Shown here: positions 37,413 through 45,382 of the stretch, one piece after another
Layout of the letters: every line of letters starts with the position of its first letter
Position numbering within the stretch: position 1 is the first letter of the stretch
NCBI RefSeq assembly: GCF_001647715.1
Contig: NZ_CP015600.1
Coordinates: 3,224,001 to 3,288,000 of the forward strand
DNA length: 64,000 bases
Source: Pseudomonas antarctica
GTDB lineage: Bacteria > Pseudomonadota > Gammaproteobacteria > Pseudomonadales > Pseudomonadaceae
Direction of reading: 5' to 3'
Notes under the pieces: model-generated
Seen by the model: the letters and a program-made list of their open reading frames with translations, nothing else
The model's database searches: none
Told to the model about the DNA's origin: nothing
Position numbers and translations under genes: made by a program

Positions 37413-38627
37413 ATGACTGACGATTCACGCCATGTGCTGCTGGTCCTGAATGCGGGGTCGTCGGGTATCAAGTTTTCGCTTTACCAGACGGACATTGTTA
37501 CCTGGCGCGGACCTGAATGCCTGGGCAGCGGGAGTTTCAACGTTCATCAGGACACCGAGCACCTGATCTTCAAGCTCACGGGCGCCCAAGCACGAAAGGA
37601 AGAACAGTGGCCTCGCAACGACGCCTCGCCGCCAGGCGGAACCTTGTTCAATCTGATGAACTGGATTGAGCGTCATTACGCTTGGCAAATCTGTGCAGCG
37701 GCCCATCGTGTGGTTCATGGCGGAGATCGTATTGAGGTGGCGCAACGGGTCGACGACTCGGTGATGGCTGAACTCCAAGCGCTTATCCCGATGGCGCCCC
37801 TTCATCAGGCCCAGTGCCTAGCGCCAATCATCTATCTGGCGCATGAGCACCCAGGCCTGGCGCAGTTCGTGTGTTTCGACACTGCATTCCACCACACCCT
37901 CGACACGGTGGAAGTGACCTACGGACTGCCCCGTGCGTTGACCGCGCAAGGCTTGCGCCGCTATGGCTTTCATGGTTTGTCCTACGAATACATCGCCAGT
38001 ATTCTGCCCCGATACGACAAACGAGCGGCGAAGGGCAAGACCATCGTCGCCCACCTGGGCAACGGTGCCAGCCTGTGCGCGATGCATAACTGTGTCAGTC
38101 AGGCAACTAGCATGGGCTTCTCCACACTGGACGGGGTACTCATGGGCACTCGGCCTGGGCATCTCGACCCGGGCATCTTGCTCTACTTGATGCGTGAACG
38201 CGGCATGAGCGTTTCGTCCCTGGAACACCTGCTGTACCACGAGTGCGGGCTCCTGGGTGTGTCAGGGGGAATCTCCAGCGACATGCATGTATTGCAGACC
38301 AGTGAAGCGCCTGAAGCCAAGGCGGCGGTTGCTTTGTTCGTACGCAGCGTTGTGCGTGAGATTGGAGCGTATGCGGCCGTATTGGGCGGGGTAGATGCGT
38401 TGGTATTTACGGGCGGCATCGGTGAAAACTCCACCCCGGTGCGCACCGCGATTCTTAACGGTTGCCAATGGTTGGGTGTGCGGCGCGATAAGAGTGAGGC
38501 AAATGAGTTATCAGGCTGCCTGTCGATGCCTGATAGCCCTGTGTCGGCCTGGGTCATACCCACTGACGAAAATCTGATCATGGCCCGACATGCCTTGCGA
38601 CGGCTTCACAGCCTTTCCTGTAACTGA
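37413..38627 (+). CDS. ackA: Acetate kinase
   Basis: This 404-aa ASKHA enzyme converts acetyl-P and ADP to acetate and ATP. Clear motifs are LVLNAGSSGIKFSLY at the N-terminus, HRVVHGG, FDTAFHHT, RRYGFHGLSYEY, AHLGNGAS and the C-terminal FTGGIGENS. ATG 37413 has CGAGGTG upstream. No phosphotransacetylase (pta) is adjacent, so the natural acetyl-P source in this window is the phosphoketolase. Together they give oxygen-independent ATP from sugar phosphates. Confidence 0.96.
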   Translation: MTDDSRHVLLVLNAGSSGIKFSLYQTDIVTWRGPECLGSGSFNVHQDTEHLIFKLTGAQARKEEQWPRNDASPPGGTLFNLMNWIERHYAWQICAAAHRVVHGGDRIEVAQRVDDSVMAELQALIPMAPLHQAQCLAPIIYLAHEHPGLAQFVCFDTAFHHTLDTVEVTYGLPRALTAQGLRRYGFHGLSYEYIASILPRYDKRAAKGKTIVAHLGNGASLCAMHNCVSQATSMGFSTLDGVLMGTRPGHLDPGILLYLMRERGMSVSSLEHLLYHECGLLGVSGGISSDMHVLQTSEAPEAKAAVALFVRSVVREIGAYAAVLGGVDALVFTGGIGENSTPVRTAILNGCQWLGVRRDKSEANELSGCLSMPDSPVSAWVIPTDENLIMARHALRRLHSLSCN

Positions 38628-38689
38628 CCCCTTCATAGCAGCGGACGGCAAGGAGGAGGAAAGTACCTCGTCTTCGTTAGCCAACCGAT

Positions 38690-38697
38690 GGGGAGGG
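38690..38697 (+). other. KOPS octamer (left arm)
   Basis: GGGGAGGG on the plus strand points toward dif, about 540 bp away. Confidence 0.65.
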
Positions 38698-38770
38698 GGT
38701 GACTGGCCTATTGCGACATTACCCTTCGGTCGAAGAAATACTTTTGCATGGTAGGATTTTAGAGGAAGAG

Positions 38771-38799
38771 CGGTTTGACTTAATGATCGAACCGTTTTT
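38771..38799 (+). terminator. Probable terminator after ackA
   Basis: CGGTTTGA pairs with TCGAACCG (one mismatch) across an 8-nt loop, followed by TTTTT. It lies 144 bp downstream of the ackA stop. Confidence 0.5.
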
Positions 38800-39237
38800 G
38801 ACTTCCAAAGCTGTCGATTGATCCTTTGCGAGTACACGAGCAGTCCGTAGAGCTAGCCAGCAGCTCGCGGCCGGAGGTACCAGATGAACCCGTGCGGGGT
38901 GCCGTATACGCGCCGGTCACCATTGAGGGCTCAGCAGCTTGCATTGCCAAGTTACGGTCAACGCAAGCTGACCACGTCATGAAATCGCGGAAAGGTAATT
39001 TACAAACATTGTCCACGTTGTATCTGCAAAATGGCTTCGGCGGTCTGTATTCGTACGATCTGTCAGATACAGATGTGGTCCTAAGGCGAGGGAATTTCGA
39101 AATTGAGCATTTTGGGGCGATGCTGTTCTAAATTTGCGCGCATTCAATGGGGGGGACCGAGAACTTCGTGGGAAAAGTCTCGAATTTCCGCAGTCGCGAG
39201 GAACACTAACAGTTAAGTAGTTCCATCATGACACATC

Positions 39238-39265
39238 ATTTAACATAATATACATTATGCGAACC
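39238..39265 (-). other. dif: dif, chromosome dimer resolution site
   Basis: Read on the minus strand, the 28-bp core has the XerC arm GGTTCGCATAA, the 6-bp spacer TGTATA and the XerD arm TTATGTTAAAT. From memory this differs from E. coli dif at one base, in the XerC arm. XerC and XerD recombine here, activated by FtsK, to resolve chromosome dimers. It marks the replication terminus, and the KOPS orientation switch around it agrees. Confidence 0.95.
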
Positions 39266-39344
39266 TTTCTATGCGGCCTGGGGGGCTCTGGTGGTCAGAT
39301 TATTTGATCTGCACCCATCACCGCCTCGATGCAGGCTTCAGCCT

Positions 39345-39845
39345 TTACTGATTGCGCGTAATCATATCCAGCATACGGTCACTGCCTTTGAGATATCCCG
39401 TGAGTTCGCCATCGTCTTTTTTGAATTTGATGCCGACGACCTCATCTCCAAGTTTTGTCAGGCTGATCGATGCTCGTATGACTTCATGTGGATGCGAGAC
39501 AACCGCAGCCGACTTGCCTTTTTGGAGGGAGACTTCATTGACAGTCTGCTCGAACAGATTGCGTTCAGAGTCATACGACCAAGAGGACTTCTGGATTATC
39601 TTCTGCGAGGTGTCCTGATCGCCGACCATCAGGTAGTCCGTTGCCGCACCATTTTCATCCAGGACCAGCAACGCCATACCTTTGGAATTTCCCTCATTCA
39701 GGTTGATGTACCAAACGCCGTACAGATCCTTTTTTTCATAGTGAACAGCTGTGCTGCTGGGCAATGTTTCGCTGGCCATGACTGCACCTGAAGGAATTGA
39801 CAGCGAAGCCAATAGCAGCGCGGCAATCTTAATATGCTTTCTCAT
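39345..39845 (-). CDS. Hypothetical exported protein next to dif
   Basis: I do not recognise this 166-aa protein. It starts with a clear Sec signal peptide (MRKHIKIAALLLASLS, cleavage probable after VMASE or nearby). The mature part is short and beta-rich (LYGVWYINLNEGNSKGMALLVLD, EVVGIKFKKDDGELTGYLKGSD), which suggests a small periplasmic barrel or lipocalin-like fold. Its codons are more AT-rich than the neighbours, a possible sign of acquisition. The upstream region holds paired TACCTTAA repeats. Confidence 0.78.
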   Translation of the reverse strand: MRKHIKIAALLLASLSIPSGAVMASETLPSSTAVHYEKKDLYGVWYINLNEGNSKGMALLVLDENGAATDYLMVGDQDTSQKIIQKSSWSYDSERNLFEQTVNEVSLQKGKSAAVVSHPHEVIRASISLTKLGDEVVGIKFKKDDGELTGYLKGSDRMLDMITRNQ

Positions 39846-39887
39846 CTCAACCTGATGTCCTTTCAGAAAAGCTCGACGGCGCCGAGG

Positions 39888-39915
39888 TACCTTAAAATAA
39901 AAGGTATTACCTTAA
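39888..39915 (-). promoter_or_regulatory. Direct and inverted TACCTT repeats
   Basis: TACCTTAA occurs at 39888-39895 and 39908-39915, two helical turns apart, and AAGGTA at 39901-39906 forms a dyad with the first copy. They sit 43-70 bp upstream of the exported-protein start and could be an operator. Confidence 0.35.
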
Positions 39916-40048
39916 GGCAATTCTGCAAAGTTGCCCACGATAATCCTGACGCCCGTTCGCACGCAGTCTTAATTCAGCCATCCACGCGCATAATGACCGC
40001 GGCTCCTAAACCAGATGACCTTCCCTCCTCTTTAATAGCCATTATTTA

Positions 40049-40080
40049 TAACTAAACTAAATAGACATTTAGTTTAGTTA
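40049..40080. repeat. Perfect 14-bp inverted repeat, 4-nt loop
   Basis: The arm TAACTAAACTAAAT and its exact complement are separated by AGAC. The arms are AT-only apart from two C/G pairs, so this is more like a dimeric repressor operator than an intrinsic terminator, although TTCTTT follows on the plus strand. Confidence 0.75.
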
Positions 40081-40184
40081 TTCTTTAAAGGCATTAATAG
40101 GCTGCATACCTGCCTTATGTCCCATCGATGAGGTGTCTGTATGCCTGCCCTCCTTGATAACGTGACGTGCCAGTTCTGCAGATA

Positions 40185-40192
40185 CCCTTCCC
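40185..40192 (-). other. KOPS octamer (right arm)
   Basis: GGGAAGGG on the minus strand points toward dif, about 920 bp away. Confidence 0.65.
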
Positions 40193-40386
40193 TGGCTCAT
40201 TTATTAGGCCTGTACATAATCAAATACATCGTGCCGTGGAAGTCGAGCCGTTAGCGAGTCAGTACCATTGCCAGGAAGGCCTCCATCGTCTTTACAGATA
40301 GTCTTGTTTAACAGCTTTTCACAACCGCTCGGGACACACTTGGAGGATTATCCAAGCCGTCTTTAACGTTGCTGAAGGAGCGAGCC

Positions 40387-41277
40387 ATGTCAGTTGAAAG
40401 CGTGGGGAAAAATACGGTGCCCAAGCAAGGCGATAGCGGCTCGGTCTTCGATGCTGCACTCAACGGTGCCTGGAAAAACGAGTGGACACGGCGCGAGGCG
40501 GCGCGCGACCAGGCCAAGGCATCGGGCAATGAAGCGTTGGCGCAACACTTCCAAAACGAACTGGATGTCCTGAAACTGATGATGCCGGAGGGTGTGCCAA
40601 GCGACACTACGCCACCCTTGGCAGGTGCCAGCGAATCAGAACCTTCGAAAAGCTCGGTGCTGGACACAGCACCACCTCTGCCAACTTCGAAATCATTGCC
40701 GACCCCATCGAACGCCGTTGCTGAGCGCCCCAAGGATGTGCCGACAGGTAACACGCTGAACTTCACCAACGAGCGTGACACGCCGATGACTATCGTGTTC
40801 ACCGCCAATGCCGGCCAGCCCCTTGTTCCCTCCGTCACACTCAAACCCGGCGAAACACTGGCGCAGTCTTTCCCCGAAGGTTGGTCGGGTAACTTCCGCT
40901 CCTCGACCGGCGATGGCGTCAACGCCACACTTGGCGAAGTGGCTTTCAATGGTGGAGCGGACGGTAAGCAGACTTTCTACGACGTCAGCTATATCGAGGG
41001 CAACAACGCCCGTATGACCATCGAACCGAGCTCGGGCGGCCCGGTGTCCGGCACACTGAAGGACATCGTGAGCGGCGCACCCGACAGCATCAAGGCGCGG
41101 GATGAGCACGGCAATGTCTACGGGCTGAAGAAAACCACCAACGCGCAAGTCATCAACGATTCGGTGGTCAGCTACTACCGTGCCGCAGTCGGTGACGGCG
41201 AGGGGTACGTCGTGCCTAAGGATGACGCGAGCACGCTCGGCTCCAACTCCAACAGCCTTAACGTGCGAATTGCTTGA
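40387..41277 (+). CDS. Unrecognised 296-aa protein
   Basis: The product has a charged helical N-terminus (about 20-65, AWKNEWTRREAARDQAKASG), a Ser/Thr/Pro-rich linker (about 70-120) and a C-terminal beta domain from NTLNFTNERDTPMTIVF through PGETLAQSFPEGWSGNFR, which faintly resembles thaumatin-like or plant-contact proteins. There is no signal peptide. A strong GAAGGAG site precedes ATG 40387, and a terminator follows. The layout, disordered N-terminus then folded domain, would suit a secreted protein or effector using a non-Sec route, but I have no homology to support this. Confidence 0.8.
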   Translation: MSVESVGKNTVPKQGDSGSVFDAALNGAWKNEWTRREAARDQAKASGNEALAQHFQNELDVLKLMMPEGVPSDTTPPLAGASESEPSKSSVLDTAPPLPTSKSLPTPSNAVAERPKDVPTGNTLNFTNERDTPMTIVFTANAGQPLVPSVTLKPGETLAQSFPEGWSGNFRSSTGDGVNATLGEVAFNGGADGKQTFYDVSYIEGNNARMTIEPSSGGPVSGTLKDIVSGAPDSIKARDEHGNVYGLKKTTNAQVINDSVVSYYRAAVGDGEGYVVPKDDASTLGSNSNSLNVRIA

Positions 41278-41315
41278 TTGGGTTGCGCCCATACACGTCT
41301 AAAATCGCCCTATGT

Positions 41316-41345
41316 AAAAAAGCTGGCCCTTGAGGCCAGCTTTTT
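41316..41345 (+). terminator. Intrinsic terminator
   Basis: A GCTGGCC/GGCCAGC stem flanked by A and T tracts (AAAAAA before, TTTTT after) can stop transcription in both directions, serving the 296-aa gene and the convergent deoC. Confidence 0.92.
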
Positions 41346-41414
41346 CTCGGCTGGCAAAAGCTGAAGCTGACCGCCGCCGTAAGGACTGCAAGTACATACT
41401 AGACCGGAGACCCT

Positions 41415-42098
41415 TCAGTAACCGCTCGCCGCCGTCATCGCCCCACCCACGATCGCAATCCCTGAACTGCTGCCCAAGCGCGTCGCCCCGGCTTCAATCA
41501 TTTTCACCGCCGTCGGGTAATCACGCACCCCACCGGATGCCTTGACCCCAACCCCGGCGCCTACGGTTTTGCGCATCAGTGCCACGTCTTCGACCGTGGC
41601 GCCGCTTCGGCTGAACCCGGTAGACGTCTTGACGAAAGCCACACCCAAGTCCCGGCAGATTTCGCACGCCTGGACCTTCTGTGCGTCGTCGAGCAGGCAG
41701 GTTTCCAGGATGACCTTCAACGGTACGGTGCCGCAGGCCTTGTGCACCACGGCAATATCATCGCGCACCGCGTCCAGCAGCCCTTCCTTCAACCAACCGA
41801 TATTGAGCACCATGTCGATCTCCCCTGCCCCGGCGGCAATCGCCCGTGCGGCTTCAAATGCCTTGCTGTCACTCAGGCCCGCGCCCAGCGGGAAGCCCAC
41901 CACCGCACAAATCACCACGGTATCGTCGGTCAGGCACGACGCGGCGTAAGGTACCTGTCCCGAATTCAGGCACACCGAATAAAAGCCGTGTTCCTGGGCT
42001 TCCTCGCACAAGGTGCGAATCTGCTCACGGGAGGCGTCGGGAGCCAGCAAAGTGTGATCGATGTACTTTGCCAATGCTGCGGGTTGAAGAGTGTTCAT
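41415..42098 (-). CDS. deoC: Deoxyribose-phosphate aldolase
   Basis: This 227-aa class I aldolase splits 2-deoxyribose-5-P into glyceraldehyde-3-P and acetaldehyde. The Schiff-base lysine is K157 in FVKTSTGFS, with K186 in GVKASGG and D95 in EIDMVLNIG completing the site. The length (227) fits the short bacterial subfamily. It is divergent from deoR and separated from the rest of the cluster. The acetaldehyde it produces could be handled by dehydrogenases such as those of the island. Confidence 0.95.
   Translation of the reverse strand: MNTLQPAALAKYIDHTLLAPDASREQIRTLCEEAQEHGFYSVCLNSGQVPYAASCLTDDTVVICAVVGFPLGAGLSDSKAFEAARAIAAGAGEIDMVLNIGWLKEGLLDAVRDDIAVVHKACGTVPLKVILETCLLDDAQKVQACEICRDLGVAFVKTSTGFSRSGATVEDVALMRKTVGAGVGVKASGGVRDYPTAVKMIEAGATRLGSSSGIAIVGGAMTAASGY
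41823..41830 (-). other. KOPS octamer (right arm)
   Basis: GGGCAGGG on the minus strand, inside deoC, points toward dif. Confidence 0.6.
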
Positions 42099-42185
42099 TT
42101 AACGGGCCCTTGCCTGTATGTTGCCAATGATCGTGTGCCGCTTGTCACAGCGCTCACAATAATACGTTACAATAGTCACACTTAA

Positions 42186-42204
42186 TGTTGCTTATTTAAC
42201 AACA
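42186..42204. promoter_or_regulatory. Probable DeoR operator, deoC-deoR
   Basis: TGTTGCTTATTTAACAACA is an imperfect dyad with TGTT/AACA ends, similar to the 46356 palindrome and to the TGTTA/TAACA form of the E. coli DeoR operator. It is 23 bp before deoR. Confidence 0.55.
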
Positions 42205-42226
42205 ACAATCAAGCCCTGGAATACTC

Positions 42227-42985
42227 GTGGACAGTAAAAAAGCCGAGCGACTCAAGCTTATCCAACAAGCCTTGCAGGACCAGAACGCCATTCACCTGAG
42301 GGAAATGGCAGCGTTGCTGGACGTTTCCGAGATGACGCTGCGCCGTGATCTCAATCACTTCAGCGATCACCTGCGACTGTTGGGCGGCTACATAACCCGG
42401 GGCGGCAGTGAGGTCAGCGAATACCGGGTCGCCGACCAAGGCACGCGCCACGTCGAAGAGAAGCGCCGCATCGGCAAACTCGCTGCCGGTTTGATACAGC
42501 CCGGTGACACGGTCTTCTTCGACTGCGGCACCACCTCGCCCTTCGTCATTGACTTCATCCCCGATGAGCTGGAGTTCACGGCCGTGTGCAGTTCGTTGAA
42601 CGTGCTGCTCAAGTTGCATAACAAGCCCAACTGCCACATCGTCTTGTGCGGCGGCACCTTTCACCGCAAGAACCAAGTATTCGAAAGCAGCGCCGAAAGC
42701 AGCATTCTCGACAGCGTGCGCCTGACGTGGGCCTTCGTGACTGCGGCAGGTGTCAGTCAGGAATTCGGTGTGACATGCTTCAACTTCAATGAAGTCGAGG
42801 TCAAGCAAAAGGTCCTGCGCCAGGCCCAGCAACGCGTGTTGCTCGCCGACTTCAGCAAGTTCGACACGGTGCGCACCGCTCATTTCGCCAGCCTGGAAGA
42901 TTTCCAGTACGTGGTGAGCGACAAGAAAATTCCCCGCGCCTATAAAGAAGTCATCCAGGCCCGCGGTGCGCAATTGCTGGTTTAA
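42227..42985 (+). CDS. deoR: DeoR-family repressor of deoxyribose genes
   Basis: This 252-aa regulator has an N-terminal DeoR HTH (about 5-60, HLREMAALLDVSEMTLRRDL) and a C-terminal sugar-phosphate sensor domain (GDTVFFDCGTTSPF, LCGGTFHRKNQVFE). In E. coli DeoR responds to deoxyribose-5-P; the gene context here supports the same signal. The GTG start at 42227 has only a weak ribosome site, consistent with low expression. It sits between deoC and the permease/kinase cluster and overlaps the convergent epimerase-like gene by 4 bp. Confidence 0.92.
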   Translation: MDSKKAERLKLIQQALQDQNAIHLREMAALLDVSEMTLRRDLNHFSDHLRLLGGYITRGGSEVSEYRVADQGTRHVEEKRRIGKLAAGLIQPGDTVFFDCGTTSPFVIDFIPDELEFTAVCSSLNVLLKLHNKPNCHIVLCGGTFHRKNQVFESSAESSILDSVRLTWAFVTAAGVSQEFGVTCFNFNEVEVKQKVLRQAQQRVLLADFSKFDTVRTAHFASLEDFQYVVSDKKIPRAYKEVIQARGAQLLV

Positions 42986-44028
42986 CCCAACAACCTCTGC
43001 CGTTCCTTCTTATTCAAATAGCCGGTGGTCACGCTGAACGAGGCGCTCGCCCCGGCCGCCAGCTGCCTCACGTGGCCTTTGGCTTTCTCAGCGTTGTAGC
43101 CCTCGGGCTCGCAGGTCGACGGCAGCACGAACGCGGCCACTTGCTGATCCGGTGTGTGCAGGACCCAGCGTGCGGCGTGCTCGAATTGCTCGGGGCGATA
43201 ACGGGTGTAGAACGCGGCGCCATCGGGATGCTCGAGCAGAAAGTGCGCGTGGCCGCTGGCGTCGGTGCCGACGCCGTCGAGGAAAAACACAATTTCAGGG
43301 TCATACAGCGCAGGCGCTTCGAGGCAGGCCAACTGGGCGGGATGCTCGGCCAGTTGCGCCATGTAGGCACTCCACTCGGGTGTCGGCTTGACGTGGTCCG
43401 GCACACTGGTCCGCAGGCGCAGACGCTGCATGCCCAGCGGCTCGACGAACCGGGCACCGTCCACATAGGCGTAGTTCATGTGGGCCATGTACATCAGGTC
43501 CATGGGCTTGCCGGCCAGGTTCGTCACATCCATCTCGATATCGAACAAGGCCGAATCAGCGCGCAGTGTCACGCTGGGGCAGGCCCGGTAGCGATCGCCG
43601 AACCCCTTGGCATATTCATATGACCCGCCCAGGCGTACAAAGCCCTCGCCCAACTCCAGCCAGGCGGTGTCCATAGGCGCGCAGGGCATTTCGCCGTGCA
43701 AGGCATGCGTGTCATCCGGCGCCGGGCAGCCGTTGCGCAGCAAGCCACTGTGAAACATGAAACAGCCATAGGTATCAATGACCGTCGGGCTCGGCCGGGG
43801 CTGCTCGAACAGGTTGCGCATGGTCAGGTCGCACCCCTCGAACACGGCCGACCAGATCATCTGCCCTTGATAAGGCAGCACCACCAGGCGTCCACGGCTG
43901 TTCTCCAGGCTCAGGGCCAACACACCGGACGGGTAGGTCCAGGCACTGACCTTGAAATCCTCAGACTGCAAAAGGATCTTTTCCTGCTCGCCAAACACCG
44001 CACGATGCAGCGCGATACGCGTGTTCAT
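42982..44028 (-). CDS. Aldose epimerase-like protein (DUF4432 type)
   Basis: This 348-aa protein has the galactose-mutarotase beta-sandwich pattern of the DUF4432 group (GRLVVLPYQGQMIWSAVFEG, YGCFMFHSGLLRNGCP, HALHGEMPC, MYMAHMNYAY). It probably interconverts anomers of 2-deoxyribose or a related sugar before phosphorylation. ATG 44028 overlaps the permease stop (ATGA), so it is coupled to transport. Confidence 0.85.
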   Translation of the reverse strand: MNTRIALHRAVFGEQEKILLQSEDFKVSAWTYPSGVLALSLENSRGRLVVLPYQGQMIWSAVFEGCDLTMRNLFEQPRPSPTVIDTYGCFMFHSGLLRNGCPAPDDTHALHGEMPCAPMDTAWLELGEGFVRLGGSYEYAKGFGDRYRACPSVTLRADSALFDIEMDVTNLAGKPMDLMYMAHMNYAYVDGARFVEPLGMQRLRLRTSVPDHVKPTPEWSAYMAQLAEHPAQLACLEAPALYDPEIVFFLDGVGTDASGHAHFLLEHPDGAAFYTRYRPEQFEHAARWVLHTPDQQVAAFVLPSTCEPEGYNAEKAKGHVRQLAAGASASFSVTTGYLNKKERQRLLG

Positions 44029-45356
44029 GAGGCCACCGCCGCTGCCGCGCCCGCTGGCAAGGTGTCTGACTGGCGTAGGCATTTGACTGCGTACATCACG
44101 ATCACGATAAAGCACAGCAACGGTACGCTGTAGGCCAGTTGCATGTTGCCGCCGCTGGCATCGGACAACAGGCCCTGGAAGATGGGGATGACCCCGCCAC
44201 CGACGATGCTCATCACCAGCAATGAACCACCGACGCCGGTGTCTTCACCCAGGCCATCGATGGTCAGGCCGTAAATGGTCGGCCAGCATGGGCCGAGAAA
44301 AATACTCACGCCAACCGCTGCATACACCGCCGAAATGTTCGGCACCAGAATCGTGTAGGCCAGCAGCACAATGCACAGCACGCCGTAAATCGCTAACACT
44401 CTGGCCGGGTGCAGCCTGCGCATCAACAGGTTGGCGATCATCTTGCCAACAAAGTACGCCGCAAAAGTGGTCAGCAGAAACCACGAGGCGCTGCGTTCAT
44501 TCATACCGCCCATTTGCATGGCCAGGCGAATGGTAAAACTCCACACACCCACCTGCGCGCCTACATAGAGAAACTGCGCCAGTACACCAAAGGTAAAACG
44601 CGGGTTACGCAACAGCCGCCCCAGGCTTTGACGCAGGCTGCCAGGCTTGCTGCCGGCAGGCTTGTTGCCCTTGCACGCGGGGAACCGGGTAATGGCGATC
44701 AGGATAAACATCAGCACCAGTACAGCGATCATCCATTTGTACGGCAGCAACGTGGACTGGATCATTTGCAACTGCTGCACCGCCGCCTCGGAGGCGCTCA
44801 TTTGCTTCAGTTGTTCAGTGGTGGCGTCGGAGTCCTTGAACATCACAAAGCTGCCCACGTACACCCCGGCCATCGCGCCGAATGGGTGAAAGGTCTGCGA
44901 GATATTCAAACGTCGCGTCCCGGTTTCCCGTGGGCCCATCAGCGTCGAGTAGGTGTTGCACGCGGTTTCCAGGAACGACAGGCCGGCGGCAATCACAAAC
45001 AGTGCCAGCAGGAACATGCCGTACTTGGCGGTGGAGGCCGCCGGAAAAAACAGCAGGCAGCCAAACATGTACAACAACAGCCCGATCAGAATCGTGCTCT
45101 TGTAGCTCAAGCGACGCACCACCATCGCGGCCGGAATCGCTACAAAAAAATAGCCCAGGTAAAACGCCGACTGCACGAAGGCGGTCTGGAAATCACTGAG
45201 CAAAAACGCTTTCTTGAAGTGTGCGATCAGCACGTCGTTCATGCTCGCGGCGGCTGCCCACAGCGCAAAGATGCTGCACAGCAGGATAAAGGCGAACCAG
45301 GGCGTGCGGTTCAGGTAGAAACCGTCGGGGGTTTGTTGCAGCGCAGGTTTGTTCAT
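44025..45356 (-). CDS. deoP: FucP-family sugar permease, probably deoxyribose
   Basis: This 443-aa protein is a 12-helix MFS transporter of the fucose:H+ symporter group, with FVQSAFYLGYFFVAIPAA in helix 2-3, GLSFLETACNTY and the NxSQTFHPFGAM segment typical of FucP relatives. It begins at ATG 45356, with CGGAGAA upstream; the longer open frame has no membrane segment. Between deoK and the mutarotase-like gene, uptake of 2-deoxyribose is the likely role, matching DeoP of Salmonella by position. Confidence 0.88.
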   Translation of the reverse strand: MNKPALQQTPDGFYLNRTPWFAFILLCSIFALWAAAASMNDVLIAHFKKAFLLSDFQTAFVQSAFYLGYFFVAIPAAMVVRRLSYKSTILIGLLLYMFGCLLFFPAASTAKYGMFLLALFVIAAGLSFLETACNTYSTLMGPRETGTRRLNISQTFHPFGAMAGVYVGSFVMFKDSDATTEQLKQMSASEAAVQQLQMIQSTLLPYKWMIAVLVLMFILIAITRFPACKGNKPAGSKPGSLRQSLGRLLRNPRFTFGVLAQFLYVGAQVGVWSFTIRLAMQMGGMNERSASWFLLTTFAAYFVGKMIANLLMRRLHPARVLAIYGVLCIVLLAYTILVPNISAVYAAVGVSIFLGPCWPTIYGLTIDGLGEDTGVGGSLLVMSIVGGGVIPIFQGLLSDASGGNMQLAYSVPLLCFIVIVMYAVKCLRQSDTLPAGAAAAVAS

Positions 45357-45382
45357 TATTGTTCTCCGGGCTGATGGGGGTG

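Larger units (their letters stand above)
38628..39344. other. Gene-poor stretch carrying dif
   Basis: This 717-bp region is AT-richer than its surroundings and has no convincing gene. A TTG-started 101-codon frame (38826-39131) lacks a ribosome site and any recognisable domain. It contains a probable terminator at 38771-38799, a KOPS octamer at 38690 and the dif site at 39238-39265. Confidence 0.7.
39846..40386. other. AT-rich intergenic region with palindromes
   Basis: This 541-bp stretch separates the exported protein from the 296-aa protein gene. It has TACCTTAA at 39888 and 39908 (20 bp apart), an inverted TACCTT/AAGGTA pair, and a perfect 14-bp-arm palindrome at 40049-40080. No gene is visible. 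Confidence 0.6.

Noticed and set aside
38826..39131. A 101-codon plus-strand frame near dif
   Set aside because: It starts with TTG, has no ribosome site and no recognisable domain or codon pattern.
44409..45374. Plus-strand frame over the sugar permease
   Set aside because: Its His/Gln-rich translation is typical of an antisense shadow of membrane helices.
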